64,000 nt of DNA from CAVVST01 sp963750995. GTDB lineage: Bacteria; Acidobacteriota; Vicinamibacteria; Vicinamibacterales; UBA2999. The stretch lies in the NCBI GenBank assembly GCA_963750995.1, contig CAVVST010000004.1, forward strand, positions 744,001-808,000, in the 5' to 3' direction. Under the pieces are notes generated by a model. The model searched no databases and had not been told where the DNA came from. It was given only the letters and a program-made list of their open reading frames with translations. Positions 51,571 to 60,855 of this stretch are shown here, one piece after another (position 1 is the stretch's first letter; every line of letters begins with the position of its first letter). The position numbers and the translations under genes are program-made.

Positions 51571-52367
51571 TGAATCCGATTGCGCTGCACGCGCGCAACC
51601 CGGGCCCGATGACCGGCGCGGGCAACTGGACGTGGCTGATTTGCGGGCGCGTGCCAACGCTGATCGACGCTGGCGTCGGCGAACCGCAACATCTCGACGA
51701 CCTCGATCGAGCGCTCGGCGGGATGACGCTGGCGCAGGTGGTGGTCACCCACGCGCATTCGGATCACGCCGCTGGAGTCATGGCGATCGCCGGGCGGATG
51801 CCGTCCGTTCGATTCTTGAAAATGCCGTGGCCGGAACGTGACCACCGGTGGCCGGTCGAATGGAGCCCGCTGGCTGACGGCGCGACGCTCGAGATTGGCG
51901 ACACCTCTGCGACCGCGGTGCACACGCCGGGGCATGCCCCTGATCACGTGTGCCTGTGGCACGCTGACACCCGGGCGCTGTTTTGCGGCGACCTTGTGAT
52001 AGCAGGGACGACGGTGTGGATCCCGGCGAGGCTGGGCGGCGATCTGGCCGCCTATCTGGCATCGCTCGAGCGGGTCATCGCACTCAAGCCGGCGCAGATC
52101 CTCCCAGCCCACGGGCCGGTCATCACCGAACCCGCCGCGTTGTTACGCGGCTATGTCGACCACCGGTGCCAGCGCGAGCGCCAGGTGATCGACGCGCTTC
52201 GCCGGGGCGACTCCCATCCTGCGGCGATCGTCGCGCGCGTCTATCCGAAACTGGACGAAGCGCTTGTCGCGCGCGCCGAAGAGACAGTCATCGCTCATCT
52301 CGTGAAGCTCGAGCACGACGGCGTGGCGCGTCGCACCATCGATGCGTGGCATATCATTGACCCATGA
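51570..52367 (+). CDS. MBL-fold hydrolase with C-terminal winged helix (LACTB2-like)
   Basis: This 265-residue metallo-beta-lactamase-fold protein has the metal motif THAHSDHAAG, HTPGHAPDHVCLW and LFCGDLVIAG. A C-terminal helical extension (VARAEETVIAHLVKLEHDGVARR) matches the small winged helix of the LACTB2/RNase-type group. The substrate is unknown. ATG 51570 overlaps the previous stop, and its own stop overlaps the M20 gene (ATGA). Confidence 0.9.
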   Translation: MNPIALHARNPGPMTGAGNWTWLICGRVPTLIDAGVGEPQHLDDLDRALGGMTLAQVVVTHAHSDHAAGVMAIAGRMPSVRFLKMPWPERDHRWPVEWSPLADGATLEIGDTSATAVHTPGHAPDHVCLWHADTRALFCGDLVIAGTTVWIPARLGGDLAAYLASLERVIALKPAQILPAHGPVITEPAALLRGYVDHRCQRERQVIDALRRGDSHPAAIVARVYPKLDEALVARAEETVIAHLVKLEHDGVARRTIDAWHIIDP

Positions 52368-53746
52368 ATGAGGTTCTTGACTTCATCAACGTGAATCGCG
52401 ATCGCTATGTCGACGAACTGAAGCAGTACCTGGCGATCCCGAGCATCAGTGCGTTGCCGGAGCACACCGCCGACGTGCGTCGTGCCGCCGAGTGGACGGC
52501 GGAGGCGCTGCGCGCCGCCGGCATGCAGAACGTCATGCTGATCGACACCCCCGGTCATCCGGTGGTGTACGGCGACTGGCTCGGCGCTCCAGGCAAGCCG
52601 ACGATCCTGTATTACGGCCACTACGACGTTCAGCCTGTCGATCCCCTCGATCTCTGGACCACACCTCCCTTCGAGGCGACGATTCGCGACGGGGAAATCT
52701 ACGCGCGCGGGTCGGCCGACGACAAGGGCCAGGTGTTCATGCACATCAAGGCGATCGAGGCGTACATGAAGAAGGCGGGCAGCCTGCCCGTCAATATCCG
52801 GTTCTTCATCGAGGGCGAAGAGGAAGTCGGCAGCGTGCACCTCGACGAATTCATTCGCGGCCACAAGAAGGATCTCGCGGCCGACGTGGTCGTCATTTCC
52901 GACTCGCCGATGTTCGACCGTGGCATTCCGTCGATCTGCTATGGGCTTCGCGGTCTGGTGTATTTCCAGCTCGACCTGCGTGGGTCGAAGAGCGATCTGC
53001 ATTCCGGGTCGTTCGGCGGCGCTGTCGCCAACCCGGCATTCGTCCTGGCGCAGGTGCTGGCGCAGATGAAGGATCGCGGCGGCCGCGTCAAGATCCCGGG
53101 CTTCTATGACGACGTGCGGCCGCTGAGTGAGGCCGAGCGGGCCGAATGGAAGAAGCTCCCCTTCAACGACACGAAGTACCGGAAGGAGCTGGGCGCTCCG
53201 CGCCTGTTCGGGGAGAAGGGGTACTCAACCCTCGAGCGCGTCTGGGCGCGGCCTACCTTCGAGGTCAACGGCCTGCTCTCGGGGTTCACCGGCGAGGGCG
53301 CCAAGACGGTGCTTCCCGCCGTGTCGATGGCGAAGGTGAGCATGCGGCTAGTCCCTGATCAGAATCCCGACAAGATCGCCGACCTGTTCGAGGCCTACGT
53401 GAAGAAGGCCTGCCCGCCGACCGTGGAGCTCAAGATGACGCGGATGCACGGCGGCAAACCGTGGATGACCGAGTTCGACAACAAGTACGTGCGGGCGGCG
53501 GGGCGCGCCATCGAGCAGGGGTTCGGCCAGAAGCCGGTCTTCAACCGCGAGGGCGGATCCATTCCGGTGGTGTCGACCTTCCAGGAGGAACTGGGGCTTC
53601 CCAGCGTCCTGTTCGGGATCGGGCTGCCCGACGAGAACGCGCACGCGCCGAACGAGAAACTCGATCTCGGCAACTTTCACAACGGCATCATCGCGTCCGC
53701 GTACCTGTACCAGGAGATCGCAAACCTCGAGAACGGCTCTCACTGA
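52364..53746 (+). CDS. M20-family metallopeptidase (dipeptidase)
   Basis: This 460-residue dinuclear zinc exopeptidase shows YYGHYDVQPVDP, the bridging Asp region RGSADDKGQVF, FFIEGEEEVGS, a lid domain with DLHSGSFGGAVANP and a late metal His in NFHNG. These match the CNDP/DapE-like dipeptidase branch. There is no signal peptide, so it is cytoplasmic. It ends a coupled run of three genes and precedes the Oar-like receptor by 48 bases. Confidence 0.94.
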   Translation: MNEVLDFINVNRDRYVDELKQYLAIPSISALPEHTADVRRAAEWTAEALRAAGMQNVMLIDTPGHPVVYGDWLGAPGKPTILYYGHYDVQPVDPLDLWTTPPFEATIRDGEIYARGSADDKGQVFMHIKAIEAYMKKAGSLPVNIRFFIEGEEEVGSVHLDEFIRGHKKDLAADVVVISDSPMFDRGIPSICYGLRGLVYFQLDLRGSKSDLHSGSFGGAVANPAFVLAQVLAQMKDRGGRVKIPGFYDDVRPLSEAERAEWKKLPFNDTKYRKELGAPRLFGEKGYSTLERVWARPTFEVNGLLSGFTGEGAKTVLPAVSMAKVSMRLVPDQNPDKIADLFEAYVKKACPPTVELKMTRMHGGKPWMTEFDNKYVRAAGRAIEQGFGQKPVFNREGGSIPVVSTFQEELGLPSVLFGIGLPDENAHAPNEKLDLGNFHNGIIASAYLYQEIANLENGSH

Positions 53747-53794
53747 CCGCGGTGTGGACTCCGTAGCGTAGAATTCTCCAGCTCGGAGGAATCA

Positions 53795-56700
53795 ATGAAG
53801 CAGCTCGTGAACCGCTGTGTGTTTGGCGTGTTCATTCTTCTCACGGCGGCGTCGCTCGCCTCGGCCCAGGCGACCGCGTCGCTGAACGGCCGCGTCACCG
53901 ATGAAAGTGGCGGCGTCTTGCCTGGCGTCACCGTAACCGTGACTCAGACCGACACGGGGTTTGCCCGGTCAGTCGTCACCGGAGACTCCGGGGAGTGGCT
54001 GGCGCCGAACCTGCCGACCGGTCCGTACCGGCTCGAGGTCGCGCTGCAGGGGTTCAAGACCTACCTGCAGACCGGCATCGTTCTGCAGGTAGCCGCCAAT
54101 CCGACCATCAACGTCGTCCTCGGCGTCGGCAATCTCGAGGAGACCGTCTCGGTCGAAGCCGCCGCACCGATCGTCGACGTGCGCAGCGCTGGCATCAGCG
54201 AAGTCGTGGAGCAGGAGCGCATCGTCGAGTTGCCGCTGCAGGGCCGGCAGGTCACCGACCTGATCATGCTGGCGGGCGCGGCAATCCAGACCGGACGGCC
54301 GAACAGCCGCAGCTTCCAGGGTGGCGTGAACATCTCAGTGGCCGGCGGTCTCGACTTCGGCGTCGCCTATCTGCTCGACGGTGCGATGCACAACGACGTG
54401 CAGAACGCCGGCGGCATGCCGCTGCCGTTCCCCGATGCGCTGCAGGAATTCCGCGTCGCGACCAGCGGTACCAGCGCACAGAACGGCATGCACTCGGGCG
54501 CGTCGGTGAACGCGGTCACCAAGTCGGGCACCAACCAGTTTCACGGCAACGCCTTCGAGTTCCTGCGCGATCATCGATTCAACGCCACCAGTCCCTTCGC
54601 CGCGATTGGCAAGGACGGCAAGCGCGCCGACGACGGGCTGAAGCGGAATCAGTACGGCGGCACGATCGGCGGTCCGATCATGCGGGACCGGCTGTTCTTC
54701 TTCGGCGCCTACCAGGGCACGCCGACGCGCGTCGCTCCCGCCGACAACATCGCCTACGTGCCGACCGCCGCCATGCTGGCCGGCGACTTCTCCGCTTTTG
54801 CCTCGCCGGCATGCAACAGCGGAAGGCCGATCGCCCTGAGAGCCCCGTTCGTGAACAACCAGGTGAATCCAGCGCTGTTCAGCAAGGCGGCGCTCACGCT
54901 CGCTAGCAAGCTGCCGACGACGACCGATCCGTGCGGCGAGACGCGGTTCAGCCTGCCGTCCGATCGCGACGAGGGGCAGGCCGTCGGCCGCGTCGACTAC
55001 CAGCTGCGAACCGACAACACGATCTTCGGCCGTTACATGGCGACGTTTGACAAGCAGCCCGTGCCGCTGGCGAAGTCGGACAACATCCTGACGACCACGC
55101 TGCCCGGCGTGGACAACCTGGCGCAGTCGCTGACGCTCGGCGACACGCTGGTGCTCGGCACGAGCACCGTCAACTCGCTGCGGTTTGCGTTCAACCGATC
55201 GACGGTGAACCGCTTCAACAACGACTTCTTCGGTCCGCCCGAGCTCGGCATCAACGCTTACAATTATTCGCCGACCAAGGAGATGATCCTGTCGGTGACC
55301 GGAGGGTTCAGCATCTCTGCCGCGACGGCCACCCGCGGCATCGCCACCAACAATTCCTACCAGGTCAGTGACGACCTGACGATCGTTCGTGGACGCCACC
55401 AGCTCGGCGTCGGCGCGAACCTCGCGTACTGGACCTCGCTGCAGAAGACCTGGGCGCGTGGCGGCGGCACCTGGGACTTCAACGGCCAGACGACCGGCCT
55501 GGGCCTCGGTGACTTCCTCCTCGGACGCGTCGCGCTCTTCGAACAGGGCGATGCCGGTGGTGTCGATCTGAGCCAGTGGTATACGGGTGCCTACGCGCAG
55601 GACACCTGGCGCGCGACCGATCGCGTGACGATCAACGCGGGACTTCGCTGGGAGCCGTTCTACGGCCAGCAGATCAGCTACGGCGCGATCGCGAATTTCA
55701 ACCACGATAACTTCCTGAACGGCGTCAAGAGCTCCGTGTACAGGAACGCGCCCGCCGGCTTCCTATATCCGGGCGACCAGGGATTCCCGCCAGGACAGTC
55801 CGGGTTCAACGCGCAGTGGTGGAACGTGGCGCCGCGCCTCGGCGTTGCGTGGGACGTGAACGGCAACGGCCGAACGTCGGTGAGGTCCTCGTACGGACTC
55901 AACTACGACATGCCGGTTGGCGAAACCTGGTTCCGCCTCGCCGCCGGTCCTCCTTACGGCAACCGCACCCGCCTCTCCGACGTCGGGTTCGACGATCCGT
56001 ACGCGACCTACCCGGGCGGAAACCCGCACCCGATCACGATCGGCGCCAACACGGTATATCCGTCGTTCGGCGCATTCGGCGCGATCGATCCGGATATCAA
56101 CTCGCCGCGCACGCAGTCGTGGAACGTCACCCTCGAGCGGCAAGTGGGCACGGACTGGGGCGTGTCGGCCAGCTACCTGGGGAGCTATTCGGACCGGCTC
56201 TGGGGCATCGTCACGCAGAATCCCGGGATGTACCTCGGCGCCGGGCCGTGCGTGATCAATGGCGTCTCGTATCCGGTGTGCACCGTCAACGGCAACCTGA
56301 ACCAGCGGCGGAAGCTGTTCCTCGAGAATCCACGCGAAGGGCAGTACATCGCCAATCTCGATGCGCTCTTCGACGTCGGGTCGCAGAGCTACCGCGGCCT
56401 GAAGCTGTCGTTCCAGCGCCGCTCGGTCAGCGGCGTGAGCCTGAACGGCAACTACACCTTGTCGCGCTGCTTCGGCCTGGATTGGGCGAACACCGGCGGC
56501 ACGGCCGGCGGCTACGAGAACCCCGACGATCCCGGTGCCGATCGCGGCCACTGCGATGCCGACCGCACACACATCGCCAACTTCACCGCCGGTGTGCAGA
56601 CGCCGGAATTCGACAGCGCGGCACTGCGCGCGGTGGCGTCGCACTGGCGGTTCTCCGGCATCGTCAACGCCCGCTCTGGCAGCTGGCTGACCGTTGCCAC

Positions 56701-57082
56701 GGGCGTGAGCTCGTTCAACGGCGTCGGCGGCACCGCCGGTCTCCGCGTCAAGCAGGTGTCAGACGACGTCTACGGCGCAAAGACGCTGACGAACTACCTC
56801 AACCGAGCGGCGTTTGCGCTGCCGGATGCCGGCACCTTCGGCAACCACGAGCGCAACAGTATCCGCGGGCCGGGGTTCTGGAAGATCGACCTGGCGATTT
56901 CCCGGTTGTTCGCTTTCGGGGCGTCGCAGAATGTCGAGGTGCGCCTCGAGACGTTCAACCTGCTGAACAACTTCAACTGGGGCAACCCGAACACGAACTT
57001 CAGCTCGGGGAACTTCGGACGGATCACCACGAGCGCGGGCGATCCCAGGATCATGCAGTTCGGCGTGAAGTACGCGTTCTAG
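53795..57082 (+). CDS. Oar-like TonB-dependent outer-membrane receptor with carboxypeptidase-regulatory domain
   Basis: This 1095-residue outer-membrane protein has a Sec signal ending SLASAQA and an N-terminal CarboxypepD_reg/CNA-B-like domain (SLNGRVTDESGGVLPGVTVTVTQ at the start, to about 115). A plug domain follows (VELPLQGRQVTDLIMLAG) and a long beta-barrel ending in KYAF. GGAGG precedes the ATG. The ligand is unknown; such receptors are expanded in Acidobacteriota and often handle glycans or peptides. An IS30 element is inserted 31 bases after the stop. Confidence 0.92.
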   Translation: MKQLVNRCVFGVFILLTAASLASAQATASLNGRVTDESGGVLPGVTVTVTQTDTGFARSVVTGDSGEWLAPNLPTGPYRLEVALQGFKTYLQTGIVLQVAANPTINVVLGVGNLEETVSVEAAAPIVDVRSAGISEVVEQERIVELPLQGRQVTDLIMLAGAAIQTGRPNSRSFQGGVNISVAGGLDFGVAYLLDGAMHNDVQNAGGMPLPFPDALQEFRVATSGTSAQNGMHSGASVNAVTKSGTNQFHGNAFEFLRDHRFNATSPFAAIGKDGKRADDGLKRNQYGGTIGGPIMRDRLFFFGAYQGTPTRVAPADNIAYVPTAAMLAGDFSAFASPACNSGRPIALRAPFVNNQVNPALFSKAALTLASKLPTTTDPCGETRFSLPSDRDEGQAVGRVDYQLRTDNTIFGRYMATFDKQPVPLAKSDNILTTTLPGVDNLAQSLTLGDTLVLGTSTVNSLRFAFNRSTVNRFNNDFFGPPELGINAYNYSPTKEMILSVTGGFSISAATATRGIATNNSYQVSDDLTIVRGRHQLGVGANLAYWTSLQKTWARGGGTWDFNGQTTGLGLGDFLLGRVALFEQGDAGGVDLSQWYTGAYAQDTWRATDRVTINAGLRWEPFYGQQISYGAIANFNHDNFLNGVKSSVYRNAPAGFLYPGDQGFPPGQSGFNAQWWNVAPRLGVAWDVNGNGRTSVRSSYGLNYDMPVGETWFRLAAGPPYGNRTRLSDVGFDDPYATYPGGNPHPITIGANTVYPSFGAFGAIDPDINSPRTQSWNVTLERQVGTDWGVSASYLGSYSDRLWGIVTQNPGMYLGAGPCVINGVSYPVCTVNGNLNQRRKLFLENPREGQYIANLDALFDVGSQSYRGLKLSFQRRSVSGVSLNGNYTLSRCFGLDWANTGGTAGGYENPDDPGADRGHCDADRTHIANFTAGVQTPEFDSAALRAVASHWRFSGIVNARSGSWLTVATGVSSFNGVGGTAGLRVKQVSDDVYGAKTLTNYLNRAAFALPDAGTFGNHERNSIRGPGFWKIDLAISRLFAFGASQNVEVRLETFNLLNNFNWGNPNTNFSSGNFGRITTSAGDPRIMQFGVKYAF

Positions 57083-57113
57083 CTCTAGAGAGCGTTTTTC
57101 GATGGTACGTAGT
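57083..57113. repeat. Left arm of an interrupted inverted repeat flanking the IS element
   Basis: The segment ctctagagagcgtttttcga (continuing to tggtacgtagt at 57113) is the near reverse complement of 58418-58446. The IS begins immediately after it. Confidence 0.6.
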
Positions 57114-58328
57114 GGTGGGTTCAAGGCGTCGACGCAACGCAGGTCGCCAGTCTATCAGCCGGGGTGTCATAGCCGAGCGTCTTGCGCGGGCGCGTGTTCA
57201 GACGGCGCGCGACGGCATTGAGCTGGGCCTGTGTATAGGTCGAGAGGTCGGTGCCGTCCGGAAAGTACTGGCGTAGAAGTCCATTCGTGTTCTCGTTTGA
57301 GCCGCGTTGCCACGGGCTTTGCGGATCGCAGAAATACACTCGGACGTCCGTGGCCACGGAAAAGCGCGTATGCGCCGCCAGTTCCATCCCACGATCCCAC
57401 GTGAGTGACGCCATCAAGCCGGTAGGGAGGGCACGTACTCGGCGCGTCAATGCCTGCACGACGCTCTGGGTGTCTTTCCCAGGCAAACGCACCAGCATCA
57501 CGAACCGCGAGCGCCGCTCGACGAGGGTGGCGATATACGAATTGCGCTTCCCTGCCAGGAGGTCGCCCTCCCAATGTCCCGGCACCGCCCGATCCTCGAC
57601 GCTCGGCGGACGCTCGCGGATCGAGATCGCATCCACAATTTGCCCACGCGGCTGGGTGGTCGCGCGGGCGGCCTTAGGGCGACGCATCGTCTTGCGCCGA
57701 CGGAGGTGTCGCAAAAACTCTTGCTTCAGGACGCCTCGGCTCTGCACGAAGAGGCTCCGGTAGATCGTCTCGTGCGACACCTGCATGTCCTGGTCTTGAG
57801 GATACGTCCGCGTGAGCCAGCCCGCGATCTGTTGCGGCGACCAATCCGCGGCGAGCTTCTCGGCCACGCGGGCGCACAAGAGGGGACGCTGGGCCAGTCG
57901 ACAGCGCTGAGGCCGGAGCGCCCGCTTCCACGTGGCGGCCTCCGCCACCGCGGCGCGATAGCCCTGGCGCCCGCCATGCCGGCCCACTTCTCGACTCACG
58001 GTCGACGTCGGGCGACCAAGCTGCACACCCAGCTGGCGGAAGGAAACACCGGTCGCCACCCCGCGTGAGATCTCCTCACGCTCACCGACCGTCAAGGCTC
58101 GAGACGAGCGCCACCGAGGTGGCGGCGGGATGCCGCCGCGAGCCCGCACCACGTGAAAGACCGCCGCCGGAACCCGATTGATGGCCCGGCCGATCTCACT
58201 CAGCGATTCTCCGCGGGTCCATCGATCCCAAATCGCTGCCTTGTTGCGTGCGCTCATCCGCGATCGTTGCACGCGCTGCATGATCCCTCCGATCATCCAT
58301 CGCGTTGCGTCGACGCCTTGAACCCACC
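57114..58328. mobile_element. IS30-family insertion sequence with perfect 27-bp terminal inverted repeats
   Basis: Terminal inverted repeats 57114-57140 and 58302-58328 match at all 27 positions (outer end ggtgggttcaaggcgtcgac). The 1,215-bp element holds one transposase gene nearly filling it. Flanks (acgtagt left, gcgtccg right) show no obvious 2-3 bp target duplication. Intact ends and an open gene suggest it is recent or active. Confidence 0.92.
57121..58296 (-). CDS. IS30-family transposase
   Basis: This 391-residue DDE transposase has an N-terminal helix-turn-helix region (WDRWTRGESLSEIGRAINR), a second HTH (SFRQLGVQLGRPTSTVSREV), and a catalytic core with the acidic residues in PGHWEGDLLAGK, LTWDRGMELA and GSNENTNGLLRQYFP. 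The last spacing, with NENTNGLLRQ-FP, is the IS30 hallmark. The stop lies inside the left terminal repeat. The start is ATG 58296, or 58278 if the first residues are dispensable. Confidence 0.95.
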   Translation of the reverse strand: MIGGIMQRVQRSRMSARNKAAIWDRWTRGESLSEIGRAINRVPAAVFHVVRARGGIPPPPRWRSSRALTVGEREEISRGVATGVSFRQLGVQLGRPTSTVSREVGRHGGRQGYRAAVAEAATWKRALRPQRCRLAQRPLLCARVAEKLAADWSPQQIAGWLTRTYPQDQDMQVSHETIYRSLFVQSRGVLKQEFLRHLRRRKTMRRPKAARATTQPRGQIVDAISIRERPPSVEDRAVPGHWEGDLLAGKRNSYIATLVERRSRFVMLVRLPGKDTQSVVQALTRRVRALPTGLMASLTWDRGMELAAHTRFSVATDVRVYFCDPQSPWQRGSNENTNGLLRQYFPDGTDLSTYTQAQLNAVARRLNTRPRKTLGYDTPADRLATCVASTP

Positions 58329-58446
58329 GCGTCCGGCTTTAGCCGGGACTGACGAGTCCGCCTGCCCTTCGACTTCGCTCAGGGCACCCCGAGCAACGTC
58401 GAGGGGTGAAGGCGGACACTACGTACTTGTGAAACGCGTTCTCGAG
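58329..58446. repeat. Nested palindromic repeat element split by the IS30 insertion
   Basis: It contains tccggctttagccggga (CCGGCT/AGCCGG) and nested arms gtccgcctg ... aaggcggac, enclosing cccttcgacttcgctcaggg and ccccgagcaacgtcgagggg. The end 58418-58446 (actacgtac...ctcgag) pairs with 57083-57113 across the IS, so the pre-insertion locus was one larger palindromic element. Confidence 0.7.
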
Positions 58447-58458
58447 TGACGCGGTTTT

Positions 58459-60330
58459 TCAGCCGGATCGGGACTGCAGCACCGGTCTCGTGAGGTGGTG
58501 AACCAGGCGCACGACGTCAGCCGGCTCGAACGGCTTGGCGACATGCGCCCGGTAGCCCGCCGCAAGCGCCGCGTCGCGATCGGTTGCCGACGCATACGCC
58601 GTCAGCGCGATCGCGGGAATATCGCCGCCGCTGCGCGCCGGCCTGGCGCGAACCCGGCGCAGCAACGAGAAACCGTCCTCGGTCGGCATGCCGATATCGC
58701 TCACGATAACGTGCGGGATTTGCCGATCGATTTCCCGGATCGCATCCGCAACCGAACCGGCGGTCCTGGCGGTCGCGCCGTAACTCTCGAACACCGTCTT
58801 CAGCAGCTCGCGCGAGTCTTCCTCGTCATCCACCACCAGCACGTCGACGCCCGACAGCATGTGCGAGCGGGCGGCACGTCCGAATGATTCTGGAAGATCG
58901 TCAAGCTCCCTTCCGGGCGGCGCGTCGGCTGGAAGGACCGACGGCAGGCGCACCTCGAATGTCGCGCCGGTGCCGGGGCCGGCGCTCGTGGCCGACACCG
59001 TGCCACCGTGCAGCTCCACGAGCTGGCGGACGATCGCGAGCCCGAGGCCCAGCCCGCCCTGCTCACGCGTCGGCGACGAGTCGAGCTGCCTGAAGGGCTG
59101 AAACATCTGCGAAAGCATCGCCGGGTCTATGCCGAGGCCGTTATCGGTGACCGTGAGGGCGTATCCGTTCTCGCGCGACAACTGCACCTTGATCCGTCCG
59201 CCGGACGGCGTGAACTTGACGGCGTTCGACAGCAGGTTCCACACCACCTGCTGCAGGCGGTCCGGGTCGCCGTGAGTCAACGACGGTCGGACGTCGATAG
59301 TCGTCGTGATCGTGATGTTCTTCGCGGCGGCGGCCGGCTGGACGATCTCGACCGCGGCGTGCACGATGCCTGCCAGGTCGGTTCGTCGCGTCTGCAGGTG
59401 CAACTTGCCGGTGACGATGCGCGACACCTCGAGGAGGTCTTCAATCAGGCGTGCCTGGAGCGCTGCATTCCGTTCGATGCTTTCGAGCGCGCGTGCCCGG
59501 GTGTTCGGCGGCAGATCGGTGGAACGGAGAATCCGGATCCAGCCCAGAATCGCGTTGAGCGGGGTCCGCAGCTCGTGCGAGAGCGTGGCCAGGAATTCGT
59601 CCTTCAGCCGGTTCGCCCGCGACAGTTCGGCATTCCGCTCCTGCACGCGGTCGAGCATGTCGTTGAAGGCGCGGACTACCGTACCCACCTCGTCGTTGGA
59701 GGTCACCTCGCCGCGCAGTGAGTAGTTCTTGGTGTCTGACACGATCCTGGCGGTCTTTGCCAGGGCCAGCAGCGGATCGGCGATTGTCCGCTGCATGCGA
59801 TGCCCGACCAGCGCCGCCAGCAGGATCGCGACGACGAGCAGCCCGCTGACGATCGCTCCGAGCACGGTCAGACGCGCGCTGACGTCAGCCAGGTCGCGGT
59901 GGATCAGCACCGAGCCAATGCGGCGGTTGGCAAAGTTGATCGGCGCAATGATCTGCGCCTCGCGCCATCCAATCTCCAGCATCTCGCCCGCGGCCGCCGC
60001 GCATGCGCCGCCGCCGTCGCGGAAGTACGTCGCGAACAGCGACCCGTCCGACCTGAACATGCACGCGTACTGGACGTTGGGGTGAATCTCGAGCACCGCC
60101 AGCGTTTCGCTCGCTGATTTGGGGTCTTCGAAGGTGATGGACGCCGTGCTGTTCTCGCCGATCGTCCGCGCCTGCGCCGTGAGGTCGCGGGCGATCTCGC
60201 GGCGGTACTGGACCACGTCCCACGAGAGGACGCCCACCGCCGCGAACACGAGCGCGATGACGCTCGAGGCCAGCGTCATCAGCGCCAGCTTGCGCCGGAT
60301 CGGGAGGTCTCTGAGCCAGAGGCGCGTCAT
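58459..60330 (-). CDS. CHASE8-type hybrid histidine kinase
   Basis: This 623-residue membrane kinase has two membrane helices (about 13-35 and 160-180). They flank a periplasmic CHASE8-like sensor with TGENSTASITFEDPKSASETLAVL-type sequence (about 58-85). HAMP follows, then HisKA with LATLSHELRTPLNAILGW, HATPase with VTDNGLGIDPAML and GGLGLGLAIVRQL, and a C-terminal receiver (VLVVDDEEDSRELL, VIVSDIGMPTEDG). The ATG overlaps the yfiR stop (ATGA). With YfiR and the TonB receptor upstream it forms an envelope-sensing operon, but the output is unknown. Confidence 0.93.
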   Translation of the reverse strand: MTRLWLRDLPIRRKLALMTLASSVIALVFAAVGVLSWDVVQYRREIARDLTAQARTIGENSTASITFEDPKSASETLAVLEIHPNVQYACMFRSDGSLFATYFRDGGGACAAAAGEMLEIGWREAQIIAPINFANRRIGSVLIHRDLADVSARLTVLGAIVSGLLVVAILLAALVGHRMQRTIADPLLALAKTARIVSDTKNYSLRGEVTSNDEVGTVVRAFNDMLDRVQERNAELSRANRLKDEFLATLSHELRTPLNAILGWIRILRSTDLPPNTRARALESIERNAALQARLIEDLLEVSRIVTGKLHLQTRRTDLAGIVHAAVEIVQPAAAAKNITITTTIDVRPSLTHGDPDRLQQVVWNLLSNAVKFTPSGGRIKVQLSRENGYALTVTDNGLGIDPAMLSQMFQPFRQLDSSPTREQGGLGLGLAIVRQLVELHGGTVSATSAGPGTGATFEVRLPSVLPADAPPGRELDDLPESFGRAARSHMLSGVDVLVVDDEEDSRELLKTVFESYGATARTAGSVADAIREIDRQIPHVIVSDIGMPTEDGFSLLRRVRARPARSGGDIPAIALTAYASATDRDAALAAGYRAHVAKPFEPADVVRLVHHLTRPVLQSRSG

Positions 60331-60855
60331 TCGTCGCCCTGTACGTCGCTGCCGCGCCCCAGCTGGAGGAGCCGCGAACTGATCCTGAGCCGGGCGCGTT
60401 CGGCGGCTGCCTGGTTGATCGCGAACCGCACCCGGCCGCCTTCGGTCACGAAGTTGATCGCGCCGCCCTGCGCCAGAAAATCAGGAGACTCGCCAACCGT
60501 CAAGACAGGTGACGCGCCGACTGCCCGCAGGTATGCCGCGGCTGCGACCCCGCGTGGCACGAATAGTACCTGGCACGAGGCGACGGTGTCGGCGCCGACG
60601 ACGCGGGCCATGAGCGGGAGCCCGGCCGCTGTTTCGCCCACGAAGGTCGACGACAGGGCAGGACCGAATGGGTTCCGTCCCGCCGCGCAGATGTTGAATG
60701 CTGCGATGTTCTGAACGGCGGCGTCGGGCCACTCGACGAACTTCGTGAAGTTGAAGAGATACGCGGCTTTGACGCGGGTACTCGAGCCCGGCGTCCTGCG
60801 CGGACGCCGACGCCGTGCATCCGCACAGCACCAGGGCAGACAGGAGACGTCGCAT
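60327..60855 (-). CDS. YfiR-family (DUF4154) periplasmic protein, frameshifted
   Basis: YfiR-like proteins are periplasmic regulators that act on partner membrane signalling proteins. The start at 60855 gives a signal peptide (MRRLLSALVLCGCTASASAQ). Conserved sequence continues as YRVKAAYLFNFTKFVEWP, AAFNICAAGRNPFG, VASCQVLFVP and NFVTEGGRVRFAIN, but only after removing one base near 60775-60779 (TACCCGCGTC read as TACCGCGTC). The span of 529 bases is 3n+1. The uninterrupted part is 60327-60641. The ATG shares a base with the receptor stop, and the stop overlaps the kinase start. Either a sequence error or a dead gene. Confidence 0.82.

Noticed and set aside
57100..58340. Target-site duplication of the IS element
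   Set aside because: Left flank acgtagt and right flank gcgtccg do not share a convincing 2-3 bp duplicate next to the terminal repeats.
60481..60854. C-terminal 120 codons of the 765-codon receptor frame as genuine receptor sequence
   Set aside because: After the frameshift this frame reads through yfiR out of frame, giving Arg/Pro-rich sequence unlike a barrel end.
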